Shown: positions 28,162 to 36,805 of the stretch, piece after piece | Layout of the letters: every line of letters starts with the position of its first letter | How positions within the stretch are numbered: position 1 is the first letter of the stretch | Source: Vreelandella salicampi | Lineage (GTDB): Bacteria > Pseudomonadota > Gammaproteobacteria > Pseudomonadales > Halomonadaceae | Direction of reading: 5' to 3' | Assembly: GCF_013415105.1 (NCBI RefSeq) | Contig: NZ_JACCDF010000007.1 | Coordinates: forward strand, 124,001-188,000 | Length of the DNA stretch: 64,000 bases | Position numbers and translations under genes: made by a program | Notes under the pieces: generated by a model | Databases searched by the model: none | The model's input: only the letters and a program-made list of their open reading frames with translations | What the model was told of the DNA's origin: nothing

Positions 28162-30240
28162 ATGAGCTTGTTTGCTACCCTTTCGCGCGCAATCGCCTTG
28201 ACCATGATGCTAGTTATCACTAGCCCATCTGTCATCGCCCTTGAGCCGACTGATGAACAACGTCAGGCCGCCATAGAAATCGCGGACTCGCTGCGCTATG
28301 GACATTACGCTAACGTTGAATTTGATGCCGCCTGGTCTGAAAATGCGTTTAATCGTTATTTAGACCTCCTCGATGGTCAGCGCGCGTATCTGTTACACCG
28401 CGATATCGAGCCCTACCGGCATCTGGAAAATAGCTTTTCTGACGCGCTATTTGATGGCGAACTCGCCGTTGTTTTTGCGCTTCATGAAAAAGCCGAAGAG
28501 CGCCGCAAAGCCCGCTTAGAATGGTTACTCGCACGCCTTGATGAAGGCCTCAACCTCGACTTCGATGGTAATGAGCGCTTAGAAGTCGAGCGTGACGATG
28601 CGCCCTGGGCGCGGAACGAAAGCGAGCTAGATGCACTTTGGGAGAAGCGACTTAAAAACGATGCGCTTACCTTGGCGTTAAGCGATCAAGATAGCGAACA
28701 AATCGAAACCAATTTGCGCCAGCGCTACGAAGGCCAGCTTTCGCGTATAGAGCAAACTGAGCCAGAAGATGTGTTTGGTCTGGTGATGGCCGCCGCCACT
28801 GGCACCATCGACCCTCATACCGGCTACCTCTCTCCTCGCCAGGGCGAATCCTTTGATATCCAAATGAGCCTTTCGCTTGAGGGAATCGGCGCCATGCTGC
28901 AGGCAGATGGCGAGTACGTCAAAGTCGCAAGCCTTGTCCCCGGCGGCCCTGCGGACCGTGCGGGAGTATTGGAGCCTGCCGACCGGATCATCGGCGTCGG
29001 TCAGGAAGACGAAGACGATATGGTCAACGTCATCGGCATGCGCCTGGATAATGTGGTCGATCTTATCCGCGGCCCTAAAGGCTCCGTTGTACGCCTGGAC
29101 GTCATTCCAGCGCAGGCGGTGGACATGACACGCTCGCATACCGTTGAGATCACCCGCGACACGGTGAACCTGGAAGATCAAGCCGCGCAGAGTGAAATCA
29201 TTGAGGTGGAACGTGACGGCAAAACCCGCCAAATCGGCGTCATTACGGTACCCACGTTTTATGTGGATTTCGACGCCTGGCAAGCCGGTGAAGAGGACTA
29301 CCGCAGCACCACCCGCGATGTGGCTAAGGAAGTAGAAAAGCTCAAAAACTCAGGCGTTGAAGGTATTGTCTTAGACCTACGCAATAACGGCGGCGGTGCG
29401 CTGCAAGAAGCCAATTCGTTGCTGGGACTATTCATCGACCGCGGCCCCACGGTACAGGTGCGCGATGCTGAAGGCCGCATTCAACTTTATGGCGACAGCG
29501 AAGCAGGCACGCTGTACGACGGTCCTCTCACAGTATTAGTAAATCGCCTTTCGGCATCAGCATCAGAAATTTTCGCCGGCGCCATTCAGGATTACGGTCG
29601 CGGCTTGGTTGTGGGTGCCCCCACCTTTGGTAAAGGCACCGTGCAAACCCTTAACGACTTGAGTCACGGCGAAATCAAGCTCACGCGCGCCAAGTTTTAC
29701 CGCATTACCGGCGATAGTACGCAAAACCGTGGCGTCGAGCCCGACATCCACTTTCCTAGCCTGATTGACCCCGAACGGATTGGCGAAAGCAGTCTGGATA
29801 ACGCGCTGAAATGGGATACCGTTCAGAATGTGCAATATCGCCGTTACGGTGAGCCGGAAAACTACCTAGAAACGCTCACTGCGCGCCATGAGTCCCGTGC
29901 CGATGACAACCCTAACTTTCGCTACCTAGAGCAGCAGTCGACACTGGCGCGCCAACTACGCGAACAGCACGTAAGTGTCAGTTTGAACCGCGAACAGCGC
30001 GAACGCGAAATGCAGGCACAGGAAGCCGAACAGCTAGCGCTGGAGAACCAGCGCCGCTTAGCACTCGGAAGGGAGGCACTGGAAGAGTGGAGCGACGCCC
30101 GCGAAGAGAGCGAGCAAGGCGAACAGGACGAAGAGGATAACGAGGTCATGGCCCCAGAGCGCGCCCACGTACTGGAAGCTGCGGAGATTTTACTCGACTA
30201 TGCGCAGTTAAAAAATTCACAGCGTATGGTTAAGCGTTAA
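28162..30240 (+). CDS. prc: Carboxy-terminal (tail-specific) protease Prc
   Basis: Periplasmic S41 serine protease of 692 residues that degrades proteins from the C-terminus. In relatives it trims penicillin-binding protein 3 and murein hydrolases. It has a signal peptide (about 1-26, ending at IALE), an N-terminal helical domain, and a PDZ domain (about 240-330: IGAMLQADGEYVKVASL). The catalytic Ser466 lies in LSASASEIFAG and Lys491 in PTFGKGTVQ, spaced 25 residues apart as in E. coli. A C-terminal DUF3340 region with a long charged helix follows. ATG 28162 is preferred over the TTG one codon earlier. Confidence 0.94.
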   Translation: MSLFATLSRAIALTMMLVITSPSVIALEPTDEQRQAAIEIADSLRYGHYANVEFDAAWSENAFNRYLDLLDGQRAYLLHRDIEPYRHLENSFSDALFDGELAVVFALHEKAEERRKARLEWLLARLDEGLNLDFDGNERLEVERDDAPWARNESELDALWEKRLKNDALTLALSDQDSEQIETNLRQRYEGQLSRIEQTEPEDVFGLVMAAATGTIDPHTGYLSPRQGESFDIQMSLSLEGIGAMLQADGEYVKVASLVPGGPADRAGVLEPADRIIGVGQEDEDDMVNVIGMRLDNVVDLIRGPKGSVVRLDVIPAQAVDMTRSHTVEITRDTVNLEDQAAQSEIIEVERDGKTRQIGVITVPTFYVDFDAWQAGEEDYRSTTRDVAKEVEKLKNSGVEGIVLDLRNNGGGALQEANSLLGLFIDRGPTVQVRDAEGRIQLYGDSEAGTLYDGPLTVLVNRLSASASEIFAGAIQDYGRGLVVGAPTFGKGTVQTLNDLSHGEIKLTRAKFYRITGDSTQNRGVEPDIHFPSLIDPERIGESSLDNALKWDTVQNVQYRRYGEPENYLETLTARHESRADDNPNFRYLEQQSTLARQLREQHVSVSLNREQREREMQAQEAEQLALENQRRLALGREALEEWSDAREESEQGEQDEEDNEVMAPERAHVLEAAEILLDYAQLKNSQRMVKR

Positions 30241-30256
30241 GCGTTTAACCAAAAAC

Positions 30257-30288
30257 AAAAACCGAGGCCTTTTGGACCTCGGTTTTTT
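30257..30288. terminator. Bidirectional terminator between prc and arsR
   Basis: AAAACCGAGG and CCTCGGTTTTTT arms form a strong stem with A-run and T-run flanks, 17 bp after prc and 20 bp from the convergent arsR end. It works on either strand. Confidence 0.85.
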
Positions 30289-30308
30289 ATTTCACCCGCT
30301 TGCGCTTC

Positions 30309-30671
30309 TCAGCACAACATCGCGCGTCGATATGGCCGGTCGCCCATATCCGCTAAACGCTGCGTGAGCGCCTTCACTTTCTGGAAACTCCCTTCTCGGC
30401 CGGCGGCAATGGCCGCATGCGCCCAAGCAGGCAAGTCACGTGCGATACGATAATAGACCCACTGCCCTTCGCGCTGGTCATGGAGCAAACCACACTGGCG
30501 TAGTTGCGCAAGATGACGCGACACTTTCGGCTGCGACTCCTGCAGCGCATGAGTCATTTCACATACGCAAAGCTCGCCTTCTTCCGCGATTAAAAGCACC
30601 AAATGAAGACGCGTTTCATCGCTAAGGCATTTAAACGTTTGCAAGGGAGTTAGCGGTATAGAAGTACTCAC
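30309..30671 (-). CDS. ArsR-type metalloregulator
   Basis: Winged-helix repressor of the ArsR/SmtB family, about 120 residues. It carries the arsenite-binding motif ELCVCEM at helix 3 and the recognition stretch QPKVSRHLAQLRQCGLL. Similarity to E. coli ArsR runs over the whole length. No ATG is available in the plausible region: the GTG at 30671 fits the family N-terminus, while the frame is open back to a TTG at 30743. No arsB, arsC or acr3 gene is nearby, so the target is unknown. Confidence 0.8.
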   Translation of the reverse strand: MSTSIPLTPLQTFKCLSDETRLHLVLLIAEEGELCVCEMTHALQESQPKVSRHLAQLRQCGLLHDQREGQWVYYRIARDLPAWAHAAIAAGREGSFQKVKALTQRLADMGDRPYRRAMLC

Positions 30672-30775
30672 AGGTTTTTTCCCAGTCACGCACAAAAAAA
30701 ATCGCAAAATAGCGGGGAACGTGAGTATACCTGACGAAAGCAAGGAGAGAAATCAAACAAGAAGGCGGTTGCGGT

Positions 30776-30851
30776 TGGCTCCCCGAGCAGGACTCGAACC
30801 TGCGACCCAATGATTAACAGTCATTTGCTCTACCAACTGAGCTATCGGGGA
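30776..30851 (-). tRNA. tRNA-Asn (GTT), copy 3 of 3
   Basis: A 76-nt cloverleaf with CCA. The acceptor TCCCCGA pairs with TCGGGGA and the anticodon loop CTGTTAA carries GTT. It is the most distal gene of a leftward array of three. Confidence 0.93.
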
Positions 30852-30925
30852 ATTACCGAAACTGATACAGCTACCGACAATATAACGAAAAACAGTACGG
30901 AGGTAAAAAGGGTACCGTTACGCTT

Positions 30926-31001
30926 TGGCTCCTCGAGCAGGACTCGAACCTGCGACCCAATGATTAACAGTCATTTGCTCTACCAACTGAGCTATCGAGG
31001 A
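30926..31001 (-). tRNA. tRNA-Asn (GTT), copy 2 of 3
   Basis: Same body as its neighbours. The acceptor stem carries a compensated change (TCCTCGA with TCGAGGA), so pairing is kept. This marks it as a functional variant rather than a decayed copy. Confidence 0.93.
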
Positions 31002-31032
31002 ACATTGTAAGCTGCATATTTAGGCTGTGTTT

Positions 31033-31108
31033 TGGCTCCCCGAGCAGGACTCGAACCTGCGACCCAATGATTAACAGTCATTTGCTCTACCAACTGAGCT
31101 ATCGGGGA
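31033..31108 (-). tRNA. tRNA-Asn (GTT), copy 1 of 3
   Basis: A 76-nt cloverleaf that appears identical to copy 3 at 30776. It is the promoter-proximal member of the array. Confidence 0.93.
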
Positions 31109-31128
31109 ACTACCGAAACACGGAGCGT

Positions 31129-31156
31129 AGTATACGGATACAAACGCCCTGGTCAA
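31129..31156 (-). promoter_or_regulatory. Sigma70 promoter of the tRNA-Asn array
   Basis: On the minus strand, TTGACC and TATACT are separated by 16 bp, with the -10 element about 21 bp from the mature 5' end of the first tRNA-Asn. All three copies could be one transcript. Confidence 0.65.
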
Positions 31157-31301
31157 GTATCGATTTCGACCAATGCTAGCCGGGGGTTTCTTGTGTCCGT
31201 ATAATACGTTCATTCACCCACGCGGCACCTTCTTTTCTACGAAGCCAAGCCGCGCCACCATTCATCCTCGTCCCCCGACGACCCATAGATGACAGGTACC
31301 G

Positions 31302-32645
31302 ATGGCGAAGAAACTCTTCATCAAAACGCACGGCTGCCAAATGAACGAGTACGACTCCTCGCGCATGGCAGATCTGCTCGGCGAATCGCACCAGATGGAG
31401 CTCACCGATAACGAGCAGGAAGCCGATGTCATTTTGTTAAACACCTGCTCCATTCGTGAGAAAGCGCAGGAGAAGGTTTTTCATCAGCTGGGACGCTGGA
31501 AAAAACTCAAAGATGCCAACCCTGATCTGGTGATTGGTGTCGGTGGCTGTGTCGCCAGCCAGGAAGGCGAAGCCATTCGCAAGCGTGCGTCCCATGTGGA
31601 TATGGTGTTTGGCCCGCAAACCCTGCACCGTGTGCCGTCCATGCTCAACGCGCGGCAGGATAATCAAATCGCGGCAGTGGATGTCACCTTCCCCGAGATT
31701 GAGAAATTCGACCACCTGCCCAAGCCTACCTCCGACGGTGCGACGGCGTTTGTCTCGATCATGGAAGGCTGCTCTAAATACTGCACCTTTTGCGTTGTCC
31801 CCTACACCCGCGGCGAAGAGGTATCACGTCCGTTTGAAGCGGTGATGGATGAAGTCATTCATTTGGCCGACCAAGGTGTGCGCGAGATCAACTTGCTCGG
31901 CCAGAACGTCAATGCTTACCGGGGCGAAAACCAGCTCGGCGATGAAATTGACCTTGCCGAGCTGATTGCCTGCGTAGCGGCGGTGGAAGGCATCGACCGG
32001 ATTCGCTTTACCACCTCGCACCCGGTGGAGTTCACCGATAGCCTGGTCGACGCCTACGCCGATATTCCGGAGCTTGTTAGCCATCTCCACCTCCCCGTGC
32101 AGTCCGGTTCAGACCGTATTCTCAGCGCCATGAAACGCGGCCATACGGCTGACGAGTACATCGAAAAGATGGAGCGCATCCGCGCGAATCGCCCGGATAT
32201 CAGCTTCTCGTCGGATTTCATCATTGGCTTTCCCGGCGAGACCGAGGAAGATTTTGAAGCGACGATGGATTTGATTCACCGCATCGGCTTTGATCACTCC
32301 TTCAGTTTCGTTTTCTCAGCACGCCCTGGTACGCCCGCGGCCTCACTGCCGGACGAAACACCAGAGAGCGTCAAAAAACAGCGCCTAGCGATTCTGCAAG
32401 AGCGCATTGTCCAGCACACCATGCAAATCAGCCGCCGTATGGTGGACACGACGCAGCGCATCCTGGTAACTGGCTTTTCGCCGAAAGACCCCGGCCAGCT
32501 CTCCGGCCGTACGGAGAACAACCGTGTGGTGAACTTTCGTGCCGCCAACCCCACGGAGCTGATTGGTTACTTTGTCGATGTCGACATCACCGAAGCCCTG
32601 CCCAATTCGCTACGCGGCGAACTTGCCTCTCCTGAGCGTTTCTGA
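31302..32645 (+). CDS. miaB: tRNA-2-methylthio-N6-dimethylallyladenosine synthase MiaB
   Basis: Radical-SAM methylthiotransferase of 447 residues that adds a methylthio group to i6A37 of tRNAs. The N-terminal UPF0004 domain binds one cluster through Cys12, Cys49 and Cys83. The radical SAM cluster ligands are Cys157, Cys161 and Cys164 ([13 protein letters not shown]). A C-terminal TRAM domain follows ([20 protein letters not shown] onward). It is first in the classical miaB-phoH-ybeY-corC-lnt cluster. Confidence 0.97.
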   Translation: MAKKLFIKTHGCQMNEYDSSRMADLLGESHQMELTDNEQEADVILLNTCSIREKAQEKVFHQLGRWKKLKDANPDLVIGVGGCVASQEGEAIRKRASHVDMVFGPQTLHRVPSMLNARQDNQIAAVDVTFPEIEKFDHLPKPTSDGATAFVSIMEGCSKYCTFCVVPYTRGEEVSRPFEAVMDEVIHLADQGVREINLLGQNVNAYRGENQLGDEIDLAELIACVAAVEGIDRIRFTTSHPVEFTDSLVDAYADIPELVSHLHLPVQSGSDRILSAMKRGHTADEYIEKMERIRANRPDISFSSDFIIGFPGETEEDFEATMDLIHRIGFDHSFSFVFSARPGTPAASLPDETPESVKKQRLAILQERIVQHTMQISRRMVDTTQRILVTGFSPKDPGQLSGRTENNRVVNFRAANPTELIGYFVDVDITEALPNSLRGELASPERF

Positions 32646-32714
32646 CGATTGCCCCGACACCGGTCGGGGCAGTAAGCTTGGCAATACATCCACTAACCGA
32701 CGAGTTTTTCTCTC

Positions 32715-33779
32715 TTGAGCCAGCCATCCTCTCAGGCCAACCGCATTATTACGTTAAGCCTTGAACCGAATGATCCTCAGCGGCTTGCGAGCCTTTGTGG
32801 CCAGCAAGATGAGCATCTAAAACTGATCGAAAGCCGTTTGGATGTCACGCTGCGTAACCGAGGCAACATTTTTCAGCTCGCAGGCGCAGCCAACCGCATC
32901 AAAGCGGCGGCCAACGTGCTAGAACACCTCTACCGCGAAACCGCGGCAAGTGAACTTGAGCCCGATACGGTGCACCTGTTTCTGCAAGAATCGGGGCTAG
33001 AGGCCCTCGACGAGAACGACGAAAGCGAAAACGGCGATGTCGTCATGCGCACCCCGCGGACCATGATTAAACCGCGCGGCTTGAACCAGCAGCGATACGT
33101 CTCCAGCATTCGCGAACACGATATCAACTTTGGTATCGGCCCGGCGGGTACCGGCAAAACCTACCTAGCCGTTGCCGCCGCAGTCGAGGCGCTTAATCAA
33201 CAAGAAGTCCGCCGTATTCTGCTGGTCCGCCCGGCGGTAGAAGCGGGCGAGAAGTTGGGCTTTCTGCCCGGCGATTTGGCCCAGAAGATTGACCCTTACC
33301 TACGTCCGCTGTATGACGCCCTCTACGAAATGATCGGTTTTGAACAAGTCGCCAAATTGATTGAGCGCCAAGTGATCGAAATTGCACCGCTGGCGTACAT
33401 GCGCGGCCGTACGCTCAATAACGCCTACATCATTTTGGATGAGAGCCAAAACACCACGCCAGAGCAGATGAAAATGTTCCTTACCCGTATCGGTTTCGGT
33501 TCTACCGCCGTTATCACCGGTGACGTGACCCAGGTAGACCTGCCGCGCGGTCAACGCTCGGGGCTGATTCAGGTACTGGAAGTACTCAAGGGGACGCCCG
33601 GTATTGGCGTAACCCACTTTGCCGCCAAAGACGTGGTCCGACACCCACTGGTGCAGCGCATTATTGAGGCGTATGACGCTTTTGAGTCGCAGCAGGAAGC
33701 CGAAGAACGCGAGCAGCGTGAAAAGCGCCAGCAGGAGCGCGAAGCCCGCTTGCAAGCGCGCGAGGATAATGCCCGGTGA
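32715..33779 (+). CDS. ybeZ: PhoH-like ATPase (YbeZ)
   Basis: PhoH-family P-loop ATPase of 354 residues that works with YbeY in RNA metabolism and ribosome maturation. An N-terminal KH-like region precedes Walker A GPAGTGKTYL (142-151) and Walker B YIILDESQNTTPEQ. A charged coiled-coil C-tail of Glu, Arg and Gln repeats follows (about 315-354). The start codon is TTG, with no ATG at the family N-terminus. The stop overlaps the ybeY GTG start (GTGA). Confidence 0.93.
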   Translation: MSQPSSQANRIITLSLEPNDPQRLASLCGQQDEHLKLIESRLDVTLRNRGNIFQLAGAANRIKAAANVLEHLYRETAASELEPDTVHLFLQESGLEALDENDESENGDVVMRTPRTMIKPRGLNQQRYVSSIREHDINFGIGPAGTGKTYLAVAAAVEALNQQEVRRILLVRPAVEAGEKLGFLPGDLAQKIDPYLRPLYDALYEMIGFEQVAKLIERQVIEIAPLAYMRGRTLNNAYIILDESQNTTPEQMKMFLTRIGFGSTAVITGDVTQVDLPRGQRSGLIQVLEVLKGTPGIGVTHFAAKDVVRHPLVQRIIEAYDAFESQQEAEEREQREKRQQEREARLQAREDNAR

Positions 33780-34270
33780 GTACGCCAACGACGCATCAGG
33801 CAAATCGAGACCTGGCGGTGGTCGACCGCCAGGTCGCCGTCGATGCCAACACCCTGCCCAGCGAAGCCGAACTCGCCGACTGGATAGACCGTGTATTGGC
33901 GCACCATCCTGCGGAAACGCGCCATGAAGTGACAGTGCGGCTGGTGGATGTGTCAGAAAGCCAAGCGCTTAATCGCGATTATCGCGGTAAAGACACACCA
34001 ACCAATGTGCTATCGTTTCCCTTTGAGGCACCGCCCGAGGTGCCGATTCCGTTACTGGGGGATCTCGTGATCTGCCACGCGGTTGTCGCGCAAGAAGCAC
34101 AACAACAGCACAAGCCGCTCGCCCAGCATTATGCCCACATGGTGATTCATGGCACCTTGCATTTGCTGGGCTACGATCATATAGAAGATGACGAAGCCGA
34201 GGTAATGGAGAAGATGGAGCGCGATATCCTAGCCGGTCTTGAGATTCCCGACCCGTACCTCGAATCTTGA
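33776..34270 (+). CDS. ybeY: Endoribonuclease / rRNA maturation factor YbeY
   Basis: Zinc-dependent single-strand endoribonuclease of 164 residues involved in 16S rRNA 3'-end maturation and 70S quality control. The metal site is the H3xH5xH motif HGTLHLLGYDH with His125, His129 and His135. It opens with GTG overlapping the ybeZ stop. The N-terminal 30 residues are polar and slightly longer than in E. coli. Confidence 0.95.
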   Translation: MSTPTTHQANRDLAVVDRQVAVDANTLPSEAELADWIDRVLAHHPAETRHEVTVRLVDVSESQALNRDYRGKDTPTNVLSFPFEAPPEVPIPLLGDLVICHAVVAQEAQQQHKPLAQHYAHMVIHGTLHLLGYDHIEDDEAEVMEKMERDILAGLEIPDPYLES

Positions 34271-34322
34271 GCATTGCCTTCGTCATTCGACGGCTAATGT
34301 CCGCAAATAAGAGATCAAATGC

Positions 34323-35198
34323 ATGAGCGAAGACCGATCGAGTACGCCCAATCAAAAAACCTGGATCGAAAAACTCTTAGGTGCCCTCTCTGGCGATAGC
34401 GACGAGCCTAGCTCCCGCGATGAGTTAATGGAGTTTTTGCGCCACACCGCAGGGCGCTTGAAGCTTGACCAAGACGCCATGATGATCATTGAGGGCGCGC
34501 TGCAAATCAGTGATCAGCAAGTACGAGAAATCCTCATCCCGCGTTCTCAAGTCGCCGCCATTCCCCTTGACCAATCTAGCGACGATTATCTACCGCTCAT
34601 CCAAGAAACCGGGCATTCGCGTTACCCGGTGATTGGCGAGAACCTTGACGAAGTGAAGGGGATTTTACTGGTTAAGGATTTGCTGCCGCTTTTGTCGCAA
34701 ACCCAAGCCCAGCGCGACGCCTTCAAACTGGACGATATTCTGCGTCCTGCGATGTTCATCCCTGAATCAAAACGCTTGAATAGCCTACTCAAAGAGTTTC
34801 GCGACACCCATAACCACATGGCAGTTGTCGTAGACGAATACGGCGGCACCGCCGGCATCATCACCATTGAAGACATCCTTGAGCAAATCGTCGGCGATAT
34901 CGAAGACGAACATGACACCGATGAAGAAGACGATATCCGCGCCTTGGACGATGACCGCTACGCGGTGCGTGCCCTTACGCCTATCGAAGACTTCAACGAA
35001 CGCTTTGGCACCCGCTTCTCCGATGACGAGTTCGATACACTGGGTGGCTTGGTGATGCAGCAATTTGGCCACCTCCCCCGCCGCGGCGAGGAAACATCGC
35101 TGGGCGGCTGGCACTTTAGCGTGATGAATGCCGACAATCGCCGCATTCGTCTGTTAGAAGTCTACTACGACGATAGCGACGCAGAGACCGACGACTAA
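34323..35198 (+). CDS. corC: Magnesium/cobalt efflux accessory protein CorC
   Basis: Cytosolic HlyC/CorC family protein of 291 residues. Two CBS domains span about 70-200 (EGALQISDQQVREILIPRSQ, VVVDEYGGTAGIITIEDILE). A C-terminal CorC_HlyC transporter-associated domain follows (LTPIEDFNERFG onward). It has no membrane helices, unlike the longer CNNM-type paralogues. The protein is very acidic. Conserved position between ybeY and lnt supports the call; the exact biochemical role in the family remains debated. Confidence 0.92.
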   Translation: MSEDRSSTPNQKTWIEKLLGALSGDSDEPSSRDELMEFLRHTAGRLKLDQDAMMIIEGALQISDQQVREILIPRSQVAAIPLDQSSDDYLPLIQETGHSRYPVIGENLDEVKGILLVKDLLPLLSQTQAQRDAFKLDDILRPAMFIPESKRLNSLLKEFRDTHNHMAVVVDEYGGTAGIITIEDILEQIVGDIEDEHDTDEEDDIRALDDDRYAVRALTPIEDFNERFGTRFSDDEFDTLGGLVMQQFGHLPRRGEETSLGGWHFSVMNADNRRIRLLEVYYDDSDAETDD

Positions 35199-35240
35199 CG
35201 CCACCAGCCTAGAGCTCATTTCGATAGGATATCCGCTGAT

Positions 35241-36713
35241 ATGAAGACGGGACTCTCTTTCACGCTTGGCGTACAGCTTATAGCCGCCCTTGTGGCCGGT
35301 GGCTTCACCACACTAACCGCTTCGCCCTTTGAACTCTGGTGGCTTGGCCCTGTGGCAGCGGGCCTGATGTACCTCGGTATTCATGCGTTAACGCCCGCGC
35401 AAGCGGCCTTAAAAGGGTGGTGTTACGGCGTTGGGCTTTTCGCCAGCGGCACCTCGTGGGTTTACGTGTCGATTCACGATTACGGCTACACCGGCGTTCC
35501 GCTGGCGGTGTTTTTAACCGTGCTGTTTGTGGTTATCCTCGCTCTCTTTTTTGCCGGTACTTTTTGGCTCTATCGGCGCTTTACTACCCCCCGCTTTGCG
35601 TTATTAACGTTTGCTGGGGCTTGGGTGCTGGGTGAAGTGTTGCGCACTTACCTCTTTACCGGCTTTCCTTGGCTGTTACTCGGTTCCAGTCATGTCGACT
35701 CACCGCTTGCTCCCTGGGCACCGATTGGCGGCGTTTATCTGCTCTCGCTGTTTGTCGCCTTTAGCGGCGCGCTTGGCGCGGAACTGCTCTTTAGCCGCCG
35801 CATCTGGACACTAGCCCCTCTTGCCGCGATCTGGCTGACACCTTTCATCTTGCCAACACAGTGGACAACCCCCAGCGACACCCCCACTCGCGTGGCACTT
35901 TTACAGGGCAACCTGCCCCAGCTCATCAAGTGGACACCCGAAGGCCAGCGCAAGGCGGCTAACACCTATATGGAGCTGACCCGCGCGCTCGATGACGACA
36001 TTGACCTGATTTTATGGCCCGAAACAGCACTCCCCATGGTCGAGACACAAGCACGGCCGGTGCTGGAGCGTGTCCAAGCCAACCTCGCGACGGACACTGC
36101 CCTACTCACCGGCATCGTTCAACGCGATGAAAGCGGGCGTTTTTTTAATAGTGTGATTGGCGTCGGTAACGTTGAAGGGAGCTACCACAAAGAACACCTC
36201 GTCCCTTTCGGCGAATACCTGCCGCTTGAAAGCGTGCTGCGCGGAGCAATCAATTTTTTTAACCTCCCCATGTCGACGTTTACCCCCGGCGAGAGCGATC
36301 AAGCGCCCATTCAGGCAGCTGGCGTTACGCTGGGCAACGCTATTTGTTATGAAATCATCTACCCACAGCTGGTGGCCGAGCGTGCGAGAGAGAGTGACGT
36401 ACTGATGACGGTCTCCAACGATACGTGGTTTGGCGCCTCTATCGGCCCGCATCAACACCTGCAAATGGCCCGGCTGCGCGCGTTAGAAAACGGCCGCTAT
36501 GTGGCCCGCGCCACCAGCAATGGGATAACCGCCATCATCGACGCGCAAGGCCACGTGGTATCGCGCGCGCCGCAGTTTGACACTGCAACGCTTACCGGTG
36601 ACGTGTATGCCATGGAGGGCATAACGCCGTTTACCCGCTTGGGAAGCTGGCCTACGTGGCTGCTTGCCGGGCTCCTAGTCCTGCCGGGCTTGCGTGTACG
36701 CAACAAATCATAG
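35241..36713 (+). CDS. lnt: Apolipoprotein N-acyltransferase
   Basis: Inner-membrane enzyme of 490 residues that adds the third acyl chain to lipoproteins before Lol export. Six to seven N-terminal helices (about 1-200) precede a nitrilase-fold domain. Its catalytic triad reads Glu261 (WPETALP), Lys317 (YHKEHLVPFGEYLP) and Cys369 (GNAICYEIIYP). It ends the miaB cluster and is followed by a long palindrome. Confidence 0.95.
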   Translation: MKTGLSFTLGVQLIAALVAGGFTTLTASPFELWWLGPVAAGLMYLGIHALTPAQAALKGWCYGVGLFASGTSWVYVSIHDYGYTGVPLAVFLTVLFVVILALFFAGTFWLYRRFTTPRFALLTFAGAWVLGEVLRTYLFTGFPWLLLGSSHVDSPLAPWAPIGGVYLLSLFVAFSGALGAELLFSRRIWTLAPLAAIWLTPFILPTQWTTPSDTPTRVALLQGNLPQLIKWTPEGQRKAANTYMELTRALDDDIDLILWPETALPMVETQARPVLERVQANLATDTALLTGIVQRDESGRFFNSVIGVGNVEGSYHKEHLVPFGEYLPLESVLRGAINFFNLPMSTFTPGESDQAPIQAAGVTLGNAICYEIIYPQLVAERARESDVLMTVSNDTWFGASIGPHQHLQMARLRALENGRYVARATSNGITAIIDAQGHVVSRAPQFDTATLTGDVYAMEGITPFTRLGSWPTWLLAGLLVLPGLRVRNKS

Positions 36714-36727
36714 AGGGCTCACAAGAG

Positions 36728-36772
36728 CCAGACAGCAGAAGGGCGCCTTAATGGCGCCCTTCTGCTGTCTGG
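36728..36772. terminator. Perfect 20-bp palindrome between lnt and phaC
   Basis: Two 20-base arms are exact reverse complements around a TTAAT loop, placed between the two convergent genes. There is no adjacent T-run on the plus strand. The stem is far longer than a usual terminator, but a bidirectional stop is the simplest role. Confidence 0.7.
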
Positions 36773-36805
36773 AAGCTCGTCGAAGCTACCCGACCTTCAA
36801 GCACA

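Noticed and set aside
30776-31108. Repeats in the tRNA-Asn array as a CRISPR or integration array
   Set aside because: The repeats are complete tRNA genes with cloverleaf pairing, and no integrase or attachment duplicates are nearby.
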